Both the position numbers and the translations under genes were made by a program. A DNA stretch of 64,000 bases, taken from the NCBI GenBank assembly GCA_031213475.1, contig JARUPZ010000016.1, positions 5,458,699-5,522,698 of the forward strand. The letters are read 5' to 3'. The notes under the pieces were generated by a model. That model was given only the letters and a program-made list of their open reading frames with translations, was not told the origin of the DNA and did no database searches. This document shows, in pieces, positions 51,601-60,824 of this stretch (the first letter of the stretch is position 1; each line of letters starts with the position of its first letter). Source of the stretch: Nereocystis luetkeana. Its lineage: Eukaryota > Sar > Phaeophyceae > Laminariales > Laminariaceae.

Positions 51601-51961
51601 ATCATGCGAGAACTACATTTTGCTCGTCACCTTGGTTGCATGAGGGTTACGTTGGATTGATGCAGGCGCATTAATTGCCGGCGAAACGATGATGACGCGG
51701 CATTCTATATATTATTAGTAGACACCATTAAATCAATATGGCCACCGATTTCCCCTGCAGATAACCGGACGATGGCCTCTTAAATGCCTGGTGAACAAGC
51801 ACCCCCGACTGACGACGATGGTGCTGGAGCACGGGCATGAGGTAGACAAAGCGGCGATGGACGTTCAGGACCAGATGAGGGCGCCTCTGTCATCGCCAAT
51901 GAAGGCTGAGGCGGCGAAACTCACAGGCAGGTGGCGTGTAGAGAGTTTTGTCAAGCTGTAG
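48647..51961 (+). CDS. Element gene A: acidic protein with duplicated FSFFCARA motif, four-exon model
   Basis: Not recognised. Proposed exons are 48647-49096, 50571-50707, 50806-50830 and 51761-51961: phases 0, 2, 0, stop, all GT..AG with three GTGAGT donors; 270 residues. Exon 1 is acidic and holds the same module twice, IEVDATSEDGAFSFFCARA near residues 28-46 and IEVDDTSEEGAFSFFCARA near 80-98. Exon 2 reads FSYSAEALRVALNNIRMEHS, then GGNKLGG and ETWCEACT. The last exon reads ITGRWPLKCLVNKHPRLTTM, EHGHEVDKAAMDVQDQMRAP and LTGRWRVESFVKL with stop. The 25-nt exon is the weakest part. A further GC-rich coding-like patch at 49848-49985 (MSQTGAPPWGISAADFAVG) is not in this model. The gene starts 9 bp inside the end of the left TIR, so the TIR probably carries the promoter. 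Confidence 0.45.
49150..49322. mobile_element. Family D MITE, copy 1 (inside the 6.8-kb element)
   Basis: ggacacctaataagaaacag ... ctgtttcttattagctgtcc: about 20-bp TIRs, about 170 bp. The internal sequence ccaggctggatttcttattt ... tcagcctggctttc is itself an imperfect inverted repeat. Confidence 0.8.
49340..49672 (+). mobile_element. Family C element (inside the 6.8-kb element)
   Basis: cacacctcggacagatcatg, gatctagatcacccattag, tgtgcaggatctgcatgctg, tacagatccaacccagacct and accgctccgatcgggcaacg. A longer form than other copies. Confidence 0.6.
51233..51290 (+). repeat. Three-copy 20-bp tandem repeat
   Basis: cagtcgtgtttgccctagg occurs twice, followed by the variant cactcgtgtttaccgtaggg. 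Confidence 0.85.
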
Positions 51962-52015
51962 CAAAGCTTACGATAGTGGCTTGGCATTTGGCTTTTCTTT
52001 GCCCTTGCCGACGCT

Positions 52016-52825
52016 GTTAGGGCTCGTCCCAACGGAGCATTTTGAGGCTAAAAATCAAAGCTATGTAGAAACAAAAAGCTAAACACAAAAAAAAGCGACG
52101 ATGAGATATGAAGATGCACTCGTTCTGGTTCGCCAAATTAAAAAAAATGAGGGCCCAAGAGACCGGCGGATTTTATTGTAGCTTCTCCATTAAATTAATA
52201 ATTTTGGAATTAAAATTTTATCTAGAAAGCAAAAGCTAAAACGAACTACTCAGTCACAGGTTATACATGTTGAGGTACTCAGTCAGTGACTGTGTAGCTC
52301 AACAGGTATAACCTCGTAACAAACAGCGAGGAGCGAGGCCGTAGCGACACCCACAGCTACGAACGCCCCGTAGACTAGACTAGACAGCCAGAAGACAGAG
52401 AGCAGACAATACACAAGTAACATACCCCTGGTGCCGTCATTGCTGTTCTGAATAAAATCGTATGTTCTAGCAAGTGATGCTGCTGTTTGAACAGCACCCG
52501 TACTTTATCGAGCGCAGATCTCGCGCTTCAGGATGCCGGCGCCCTTGCAGCAGCAAATAGTAATATATCGTGGACTAGCCGTGTGGGCACACTCCCCTAT
52601 TTTTTTCAGGGCTGTGCGCCGCCTCTACCGCAGCTGGATTGTGAATCCGTGCTGGTGCTCCACCACGACCGTCGTCTCTATTGCGTTTTTTATTTTAGCT
52701 TTTGTTTTTCACGCGTGTCCTGCGTTTGTACTCCATTCTCTTGTGTCCCAAAACGAGCAAATTTCGTTTGTCTCTTCAGCTTTTGTTTTTAGCTTTCGTT
52801 TTTCTTCGTTTGGATGGGCCCTTAG
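52016..52825. mobile_element. Possible nested TIR element, ~810 bp
   Basis: Left end agggctcgtcccaacggagc followed by gctaaaaatcaaagct. Right end, read on the minus strand, agggcccatccaaacgaaga then aaagctaaaaacaaaagct. The TIRs are imperfect. A plus frame of 101-107 codons (52487-52856) inside is Phe/Ser/Val-rich and unsupported. Confidence 0.4.
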
Positions 52826-53221
52826 TTTCATGGTGCGGCTGACGCCGGTAGACTAGAAAGAGCTACGTATTTTCTCGTAGATATCATTCATGTTGTGAGG
52901 CTCTATATCCCGTCAGCTAACGAGTAGAAATCACGAGTTATTCGACAATTCCCTGCCATTGGTCAACTACTGATGTTTCGGGGTGTGTCATTGGTCCGAA
53001 AACACACACACTTTCACAGAAACACGCATGTTTGCACCCCTCTCCCGTTTGGCCCCCTGATTCCATGCTACCTGGCACCGTGATCCCACGCCGACGAAAT
53101 CGAGCGTCTGCGACAGCGAATCGAGCGTCGGCCACTAGCAGCAAACTACCAAATCTGTCGAATAAGTGGTAAGCAACCATCGGCTTAACACCACCATTCT
53201 CGTATTGCACCCCTCTTGCAG

Positions 53222-53700
53222 ATGCGGGACTTGCACCAGCCGTCCAGGCCAAGGTGTTGGAAGCCTTGCACGATCGTAGAGTCAACACTAAGGCAGTCCA
53301 GAACGCTGCATCCCAGCGTAGTGGCGGGGAAAACCTGTATGATGCACAGGAGCGTAGTGGCGAGACCATTAATTCTACCCTGGTGCGAATGAAGGAGCAC
53401 GGGCCTACGGTACAAGACCGTCGCAAGTTGTACGTAGATCTCCTGAAGAAAAGCACAGCAATCGTGGCGAAGGGGGTAGACACTGTGGACCCTGAAACAC
53501 TGCGTCACATGTTCGCGACATTTGAGGCCCAAGTAGAGCAGGCAGCAAGGATCGGGTCGGGGACGGGAGTTGTCGTGGGCAACCCGGACACTGTACGTTT
53601 GCCCGCGGGGAAGAGACTTGGCAGCAAAAGGCATAAGTCGAGCGTGGAGGCGCGGTATTCAGCTGCCGGGACCAGGAAGGCCAGTCAATCGTACAACTAG
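53222..53700 (+). CDS. Element gene B: 158-codon terminal exon, unknown protein
   Basis: Not recognised. It follows a strong acceptor (cacccctcttgcag) in phase 1 and ends with TAG at 53698-53700. It reads GLAPAVQAKVLEALHDRRVN, KEHGPTVQDRRKLYVDLLKK, STAIVAKGVDTVDPETLRHM and FATFEAQVEQAARIGSG, then a basic tail GKRLGSKRHKSS. It is helical, charged and free of low complexity, so very likely translated. The preceding exon is unresolved: the obvious donor at 53169 (gtg/gtaagc) would create a stop in the only open upstream frame, so another donor must be used. The basic C-terminus could bind nucleic acid; that is inference. Confidence 0.5.
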
Positions 53701-54539
53701 TAGTCTCCTACCCCCCCTGCTAGTATTACTGTAGTACTACGGTTTTTGTTGCGGCCGGCGAGATCCTTCGGTATCAGTACTCCATTTTATTTATTTGTGT
53801 GGCCGGAGACCCGTTGTACTCTGTCCCACCTTACTACTAAGGGCACGACTAGGGATGCGACGACCTCTCATGCTGGCGAGTACATGATCATGAGTGCATT
53901 CCTACGATTTTGTCGTAAGGTTTATCGTGACCGCGTTTGGTGTGCGGTACCTGGTACTTGCTTTGGCGGTTTCGTGTTTAGTTGATATTTACGAGGTAGT
54001 ACTGTAGTCCATGCCCGAAGGCACGCGACAAGAAGAGGAAACAACACACGACAGAATGGAAAACAAAGTGTTGTCATCGATAACTGGACGAAACACAAAA
54101 TGAAATATTGGGATGTTAATTTTCATTTGCTTTTAGACTATTCCCTGTTAATAGCCCCGGGGGGACTTCTGAGTGAAGAAATAATGTCGAAAAACGTTGA
54201 TTATTGCAGCAGCATCGACCAACTGTCCGGGCTGTTGGGGTAAGGGGTGTGTCGGAACTGCAATACTAGGAGCTGTGCGACCGCGTGCAGCATTATTACA
54301 TTATACTCGTACGAGCGTCTGCTGTACGCTCGTACTGCTGTACGCTCGTACTGCTGCACGCTCTTCCTATCATTAGTCGCTTGATAACATGGCAATCGTC
54401 GATGCCTTATTTTTTGCTTGGTAGATTCGTACACATAAACCATAATAACCCCCGAAAAAAAGCAATGTCATTGAGGACAAACTTGTAGTAGTAAAAAAGT
54501 TTTTCACCTTTTGTTTTGGTCCACCCTCGGTACAAGTAG
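53701..54539. other. 3' side of the element, no supported gene
   Basis: No coding signal. 54300-54365 has a three-copy ctcgtactgctgtacg-type repeat. The rest is unremarkable. Confidence 0.5.
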
Positions 54540-54542
54540 CAC

Positions 54543-54724
54543 AGGGCACCTATTAATTAATAATAAGAAACAGGAATTATGGTCCAGGCTGGATTTCTTA
54601 TTCGAGATAGGGTGCTTTTGCCCCCCTATAATTTCAAGATGACGACTCCATAATTTCTCATTTTCCTCAAAATCTCAGCCTGGCTTTCTTATTAGCCTGT
54701 TTCTTATTAGGCGTCTTGTACCTG
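54543..54724. mobile_element. Family D MITE, copy 2 (inside the 6.8-kb element)
   Basis: gggcacctattaattaataa taagaaacagg ... gcctgtttcttattaggcgtc, in the same orientation as copy 1 and similar along its length. The left TIR has a short attaatta insertion. Confidence 0.75.
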
Positions 54725-55009
54725 TATATATACATGTTTGCTCTTTTGCTGTGCCCTTGTATGTCGCTTGGCGGCCTGCCCGAAATGCATCATGGCCCCG
54801 GGATGGCCTCGCACAACGGATGGCCCACTTGTTTTGCGTGCAGCACTACGACAGCAGCAGTACTACTGCTGCTGTACAGCAGCACTACGAGTACTCTTCG
54901 CAACCTATCACAATCGCACAAGATAAATAAATATGGAACAGAGTTTGTATCATCAGCGCCAGGCACCTCAGCACCGCCGTACCCGCTAACCAGTATCTGC
55001 GGCGGATCT

Positions 55010-55214
55010 CCTGCTGTGCGTGCCTTGCGCCTTACGTCGAGACCTGGTGCTGGTCTACTGCTGCTGTGAACTGTTGTGGTCTAACTGCTGTTTTGAGGGC
55101 TTCTTTGTGTGCGGTGTTTCGTATTTAAAAATGGGTTTATAGTGGATTGGTTCTCGAGGCGTTCGGCGCCTGCACAAATATTTTTGCAGGATGCGCCTGC
55201 ACATAGCGCGCGCC
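55010..55214 (-). repeat. Right terminal inverted repeat of the 6.8-kb element
   Basis: Reverse complement of the left arm. It has about 12 extra bp (gcacacaaagaag) and lacks the 26-bp duplication seen on the left. Confidence 0.85.
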
Positions 55215-55223
55215 GACAGAAAA
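55215..55223. repeat. Target-site duplication, right copy (GACAGAAAA)
   Basis: Identical to 48419-48427. Confidence 0.85.
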
Positions 55224-55345
55224 TCGTGGGTATGCTCCATCTACGACGTGGTATACAAGTTCAGGAGCATATACCGGCATCCTAGCGGATTGCTTCGACC
55301 AGCTATCCAAATATTTTTCGGGAACGAACGGAGCTCCGCGTCACT
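55224..55345 (-). pseudogene. Right half of the ORF interrupted by the transposon
   Basis: The minus frame PFVPEKYLDSWSKQSARMPV ... LVYHVVDGAYPR runs into the target-site duplication in the frame that continues at 48427. A TGA lies just upstream, near 55350, so translation would have to enter by splicing or the ORF was already inactive. On the plus strand the frame stays open to a gag/gtaagc donor at 55510, an alternative reading. Confidence 0.35.
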
Positions 55346-58300
55346 TTCTGTACCACCGCCCTTTCGCACGCGGTTTGCTGCGAGCCTCCGCCAGTGAGCG
55401 AACACCTGCTGGAGAGGAGGTTTTTTGCGCTGCGTTCGAGAGTTTGACGTACTCCAGCAGTCAGGGAGGGATCGCGACGTTATGGCCGCACCATGGTCCC
55501 CACAGCCCGAGGTAAGCGCTGCCTTCCGCGTGCGCTGCCGTCGCTCTCCCTTACGGCGCTCGGTAGGAGATACCGTTCAGGTTGCGTACGCAGCAACTGC
55601 TGCGTGTCAGTTCAGGTTTGTTTTCCTCTCTCTCAGGACGTTTTGGTAGGTCCTTCCCCACACAAAATCTTGGCCTTCTTGATCGTCACACGCCAGAACG
55701 GACACGTTTTGTGCTTGGCGACGACCTAACGCCCAGAAGAATGGAAGTGCAGTGATGAGCACGTGAACAGGAGAGATCGGCATGGGGACGGGCTGGGGGC
55801 TGGGGTGGACGAAGGAAGAGACGCAGGGGTACAGAAAGAGAAGAGGGAGAGGTTGGGGTGGAGTGGGCTTGCAGGCGAGGGTCGAAGCGCGACACTCAGG
55901 AGGGCGCACCGACCTCGTTCCGTGCCACAACAACCTCTCGACTTCTCCCACCCAGCACGACCAGCTCGTTCCTCGGGGGCACTCAGTCCGCTCACGAGTA
56001 CGACGGTGATTCTATTTGGTGGGCGACAGAGCACGAGAAGAGCAGTGACGGTCGTACGAGCACGTAAGGCGGCAGGGGCTATGCCCGAAAAGTGGGAAGT
56101 GGCGCCCTGCGCGCCGCCCGTAAAGAAGGATTAGGATTCTGTCTTCCTTGCGGACGGCCTCTGATAAGTGAGAACACCCATCATCATACGTACCCTCTGC
56201 TATCTAGCATACCCGGTATACAGCAAGTATACCCGTAAAAAGTGGGGAGACTTACGTGTGTCGTATTGTGTACCCCCTTCCTCTTGGCCATACAGGGCAC
56301 ATACTGGTGTCGTGCCGGGGGCGGGGGGGGGGGGCTAGCCGAGGGTATCGTCTTCAAGGCGATCCGGTCTACGAGACCTAGCTCTCTGGAGGCCAGCGTT
56401 GAGCAAAAGTTGATGCCGCAGCGGTAGATAGTAGATAGATCCACGTACGGGTACTCGTTGTGCGTACGTGCTGCTACTCTGCCACGTACCTGGCACTCAA
56501 TCAACACTGCTCCTGCTCGGTGTCTGTCGCGCGCTTGTGTCACCTGTTTTTCCTGTCGTGGTATCGTAATACTATTAATACGACGTACTCGTACTGCTGT
56601 ATTAATAGTTGTGTCGTGCGTACCTGATATGTAAAGCTCATGTCTAATATTAATAGCGTACAATGAATGTGTGTTTGCACGATCTACGACGCCCTTGGGG
56701 CGTACAAGACGGGGCTTTTGATTTGTGATGTTACTCCCAATTTCCCGACTTTGCACTTCACGCATTCATGGGAGCTTGGAGCTCTTTAGTCCACCTTAAG
56801 GCTGCATCAACTCAAGCAGGTACTACTGTACTGCTGTAATCGAGAGTTTCCGGGAAAATTATCGTATTGATTGTCCAAACTCATTACTCTCCATTGTTAC
56901 ACTTCACGAGTCTAGACTATGCCGCCCTCTGTCGGTAAGACTGCCTGTTGAGCGCGTGTGCTCTTGTACCAGGTATTTGCATTTCATTGCTGCTGCTAAC
57001 TATTAATATTAATAGCAGGTACAGCATTGGGTACCCATTGGCACGACTGTCATCGACACGGCAAAAGTAGAGGTACGTCAGGCCGAATCAATCGGCTTGT
57101 CCTGATTTTGAATTCAATACGGCGTCCAAGCAATTTCTCCCAAGGCCGGTTTCGGCCTTATCCCGAGCGCTTTCTCCCGCTTTATAACGCTTCTAGGACT
57201 GCAGTCCCGTTTTGGGGACAAAACACCCATAATTAGACTGGTTTGTGCCCAAAACGGAACTGAAGGTTAAAGCCGGTTTCGGCCTTATCCCAAGTTAGGG
57301 TATGGCCTTGAATCGGGGATTAAGGCAAAAAATACCAGTATGGCAGGTTCAACTGCCTTGTCCCATACCCGCCTTATCGCGGGGTACTCATTGTTTCTCC
57401 GTTCGGGACCCATGTCTATAGCGATCATGATGAGGGGACAGTTGCGGTTTTGATCAAATGTCTAGGAAGACTGCGCGGCTCTGCGAGTATCATCATGCCC
57501 CCCCCGCGCGTGAGGTACACCTCCTGTGCATTGCAGTTCGGCATATATCCCCACGCGCCAGCAATCCGAGATGTTCCATGTGGGCGATGCCGCAAATCAT
57601 CGTTTCGTTTTCGACAGTTTCCCCCCATGATCTCTGAAGTCGCAAGAGGCCAAGAGACCAAGAGGGTCAGTACTCCTATATATACGTCTGCTACTGCAGC
57701 TGTGGTCCCTCTATAGTGCCAGCTGCCCGCTACAAGTGCCTGTGAAATCGCTCGGCCCAGATGGGATTAAACAAGTGGCAGTGCGCGGAGTAGTGCCGGA
57801 TGGCGGTATCGTGCCGTGATTGCCGGCGAGCGCATACCGGCACCATACAGGGACCAATGCTGCACTGCTGCTGTACGTACATGCTGCTACTCCCACCACT
57901 CCCACTACTACTACCTGTACTCTCCCCGCGACGCTGCAGCGCGTTGAGTCGAACGCCCTTCGCGCGCGCGTGTGTTTGTGCACTTAGCGTCGATCCCCCC
58001 CTCTGATCCGCAACGTTTTGAGTCCGTGGCGTAAGCACGCACCCGTTCTTTCTACCCGTGGACACCCAGCGCATCCAGTGTCCGCTCGGAATCTTCATCC
58101 TAGAGAGATAAAAACTGCAGCACAAGCTCTGTGGTCACAATCCACGAGCCGGGAGATAATAAATCGCCAATTTAGCGAGGAGATTAGACATTGATGTGAC
58201 GTTCCAACCAACGTATGCGGAAAACACAGCATACACAAGCCAGCGAACCAGATGCATGGCAAGAGAAAAAACAAAGAAACTAAGAAAGGGGGAAAAAATA

Positions 58301-58500
58301 GAAAAGACAGAAAAGCGAAGAACAAAAGGATGAATAAATACGTGACGAAAGAAAGTCCGGGCCCGAGGCAAAATAGATACGCAAGGAGGAAAGGAATGTG
58401 CCCCGGGAAACAGAGGCGGGAGAGAAAAAAAACAAATCAAACGAGCAAGAAACAAAAATACCCAGAGAGCAAAGCAGACCACAGAATCGATACAGCAGCA
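55346..58500. other. Region without a recognised gene
   Basis: Candidates seen but not supported: a 193-codon minus frame 56184-56765 (mixed composition, no motif), and a plus frame 57450-57716 containing FGIYPHAPAIRDVPCGRCRK followed by a gagg/gtcagt donor. 55600-56050 is open on both strands. 58255-58450 is A-rich. Confidence 0.4.
57187..57270. mobile_element. MITE-A hairpin element, copy 8
   Basis: cttctaggactgcagtcccg, ttttggggacaaaacaccca, then gtttgtgcccaaaacggaac. The right end is eroded. The flanks carry a short direct repeat gccggtttcggccttatccc (57144 and 57272). Confidence 0.7.
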
Positions 58501-58514
58501 TCGGTTCCAGATTG

Positions 58515-59660
58515 GGGGCGGGGGGGTGAGGGGCTACAGTAGGGAAACCGTGGTTGAAGAGAGCAGGGAGGAGACGCCTAGCGGGGTATGTAGCAAGGGA
58601 CCAGGCCGACTTGTGTTGCGACCTGTCTACGGCACTCGTCCAGCACACTGCTGCGGCTGCTTCGAAGTTGATTTTGTTCAGTTTGGTCTTGATTTGTCTT
58701 TGTGTTGTGTTGATTGGTAGCGAGTCTGACGGTGATGGTATTGTATTGCCTGTTTCAATCCGCTACGGGGGAGCGCGACAGCAACACTGCCACCGCTGTC
58801 GACGCAGAACGAAGGAGGCGAGTTTCGCCTCCTCTTCTGCTCCTGGCCTCTTCTGTCGCGATGTTTTGTTGCTTTCGTGCAGGAAACTCCTTCGCTTCGC
58901 TTCGTGTGTTTCCCAAAAAAAAAAAATCCAGCTTTTTTTTCATGTGTTGTTGGCCTTTTTTCCGTTTTACCTTTTCCTTTCCGTTCTGCTGTTGTCCCGG
59001 GGGGGGTAGGGAGGCGATGATAGAAATATTAACGCCTCTATCAACAACCCATTTGAAGGCGGTGATAGCGGTATGGGCGCCTCTATCACCAAATTTAGTC
59101 ACCAAAATTGAGGAAGGAAAAAAAATGAGGATTAGTGGCATCCATACCCGCTATCATCGCCTTCCGACCCCCCAGGCGGAATGGAAACGGAAAGGGCGAA
59201 AAAGGCGAAGGGGTCATCAACACGAAACGAAACGAAAAAATCGGAAACACACAGAGCGCAGGGGAGACGGACGGACGCTGCACGAGACGAGCGAAAACAT
59301 CGCCACGGAAAAAGCTCACGAGCAGAAGAGAAAGGGAAAGCCGTCCCCTTTGTAATCCGTCGACAGCGGCGGTAGTAATGCTGTGGTGCTCCCCCCGCAG
59401 GCGATGAGACGGCCAAAACAACGCAACCACCAGCAGGCTCGCTTCCAAGCAGGACAAAACGAAACGAAACGAAAAGAGACCAGACCAGATCGAACAAAAT
59501 CAAATTTCGAGGCAGCCGCAGCAGTTTGCAGTACGAGTAGCATCGGCAGCCCCCACCTATTTTCAGCTGTCGGCCTGGTGCCTTGCCGCCCTGTCTGCCG
59601 TCTTCTTTCCGCTTTCTTCAACCACGGTTTCCGTACTGTCTTGTAGCCCCCACCCCCCCC
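58515..59660. mobile_element. Fold-back element: long imperfect palindrome with ~530-bp arms
   Basis: The left arm (58515-59030) and the reverse complement of the right arm (59660-59150) run collinearly: gggctaca, gaaaccgtggttgaaga, accaggccgac, gctgcggctgc, gattttgttc, ccaccgctgtcgac / ccgccgctgtcgac, ccctcttctgctc, cgatgttttgttgc / cgatgttttcgctc, gggg(t)cggaaggcgatgatag. About 100 bp of spacer (aacgcctctatcaacaaccc ... gcgcctctatcaccaaattt) separates them, itself repetitive. The arms differ by many substitutions and indels, so it is old. Plus and minus frames of 120-213 codons within it are shadows of each arm. Confidence 0.75.
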
Positions 59661-60521
59661 TTCCGCGTTTCCTTGCACGCCACTCATGACGGGTGCGTGG
59701 CGCTGCCTGCCCGTCTCCGCCTTCTCCTAGAGCCGCCTGACCAAGAACCATTCGGTTGCTTCGAGGACCCCTCCGCGCCACTTGTCCACCTTCTTTCGCT
59801 GCTGTGGTCCACAGCACGGTCTCAAAACCGAACAGCAACGGGGGAGTATTGGACCCCTCGGTGGCTCGATTTCTTTTTCAGATTGTCTTCTCACGCTAGG
59901 TCTTCGGCTGTTCGCTTGGTCCGGGCTCTCCCCACCGGCCATCCCCGCCGGCCATCATCGCGAACGATACCCGACTGGGTATCGCCGTGCGTTTCGTAGA
60001 CACCCGCTCTGAGTATAGTGCTGCTGATGTGAACACCTGGGAGTGAATGCGTACCAAAATCGGACCACCGGTACGTAGATATCGTATAATATCATATCAC
60101 ACGAACTTCAGAGTCGTCGGAGGACGAGGTGCCCTGGTGCTGATATACCGGCACAGCAGTGTACTGGTATGTATACGGGTACATCAGTGTGCCGGTACAT
60201 ACTGGCCCAGCTGTATGACTCATGCCCCGGGCGTGCGTGGTTTGTTTGTTTTCTTGCACCTGGTGTGTTGTCGCCGACCGTTCTTCCTGCCCCAACGATC
60301 GCGGGTCCGCCCGTACGCACTGATTGTTCTTCCTTTCGATGCGAGTACGTACAAACGATAAGTGTGGCAAAAGGTGACACGTGCGTCCGCACGTACGGTC
60401 CGGCTGCTAGAGCTGTTCAATGAGCGATATGCTCTTGGAACTGGTGCATGGACCTTTCGGAGTCACAATCTCTTGGAGTTACCGTAGGGTTGAATCCTAT
60501 TTTGCAGCAGCAAACAGCGCA
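59661..60521. other. Region without a supported gene
   Basis: 59680-60000 is open on both strands (138 codons plus) with no motif. 60120-60215 is rich in gtaccggtac-like short palindromes. Nothing is assignable. Confidence 0.45.
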
Positions 60522-60620
60522 ACCCTTTTGAGGGCAACGAACTAATACAGCCCCGTTTCGGGGACGAGCCACTAAAATTCATGAGCGGATTGCCCCCAAA
60601 ATGGGAATGCAGCCCCTACA
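60522..60620. mobile_element. MITE-A hairpin element, copy 9
   Basis: acccttttgagggcaacgaa, ccccgtttcggggacgagcc, then gattgcccccaaaatgggaa, tgcagcccct. Diverged. Confidence 0.65.
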
Positions 60621-60636
60621 ACCCCGTCAGTACTAT

Positions 60637-60743
60637 TACGGGGGACCATACATGGTGAGTAGGACCTACGGTACACACAAAAACCTATATATTTCGCTAT
60701 TTTTACTAACAATACTTGGTCCTATTCACTATGGTCCCCCGTA
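60637..60743. mobile_element. MITE-B element, copy 3
   Basis: ttacgggggaccatacatgg ... attcactatggtcccccgta. The internal acctacggtacacacaaaaa matches the copy at 31.0 kb and, reversed, part of the 43.8 kb copy. Confidence 0.8.
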
Positions 60744-60744
60744 C

Positions 60745-60824
60745 TGCTGTCCCCTTTTGGGGACAAACTACTCAGAATTTGAGCGTTTTTGTCCCCGAAT
60801 CGGGACTACAGTTCCAAAAGGGTT
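60745..60824. mobile_element. MITE-A hairpin element, copy 10
   Basis: tgctgtccccttttggggac aaactactcagaatttgagc ... gtccccgaatcgggactaca, ending ccaaaagggtt. It abuts the MITE-B copy, which appears to have displaced its left end. Confidence 0.7.

Larger units (their letters stand above)
48428..55214. mobile_element. DNA transposon, ~6.8 kb, long TIRs and 9-bp TSD (Mutator-like by structure)
   Basis: Both ends carry inverted arms of about 200 bp starting ggcgcg(t/c)gctatgtgcagg, with the perfect duplication GACAGAAAA outside. A TSD of 9 and arms of this length are typical of Mutator-like elements (9-11 bp); Merlin (8-9 bp TSD) is an alternative. Inside are two unrecognised plus-strand spliced genes (48.65-51.96 and 53.22-53.70 kb), two family D MITEs, a family C copy and a small TIR-like nested element. 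No DDE transposase motif is evident. The element may be non-autonomous, or its transposase may be too divergent to recognise by eye. The nested MITEs show that it has accumulated insertions, although the TSD is perfect. Confidence 0.8.

Noticed and set aside
53067-53169. Exon with gtg/gtaagc donor joining gene B
   Set aside because: Joining the only open frame to the 53222 acceptor makes an immediate TGA.
56184-56765. 193-codon minus ORF
   Set aside because: A frame of this length is expected about once by chance in a window of this size; no recognisable motif.
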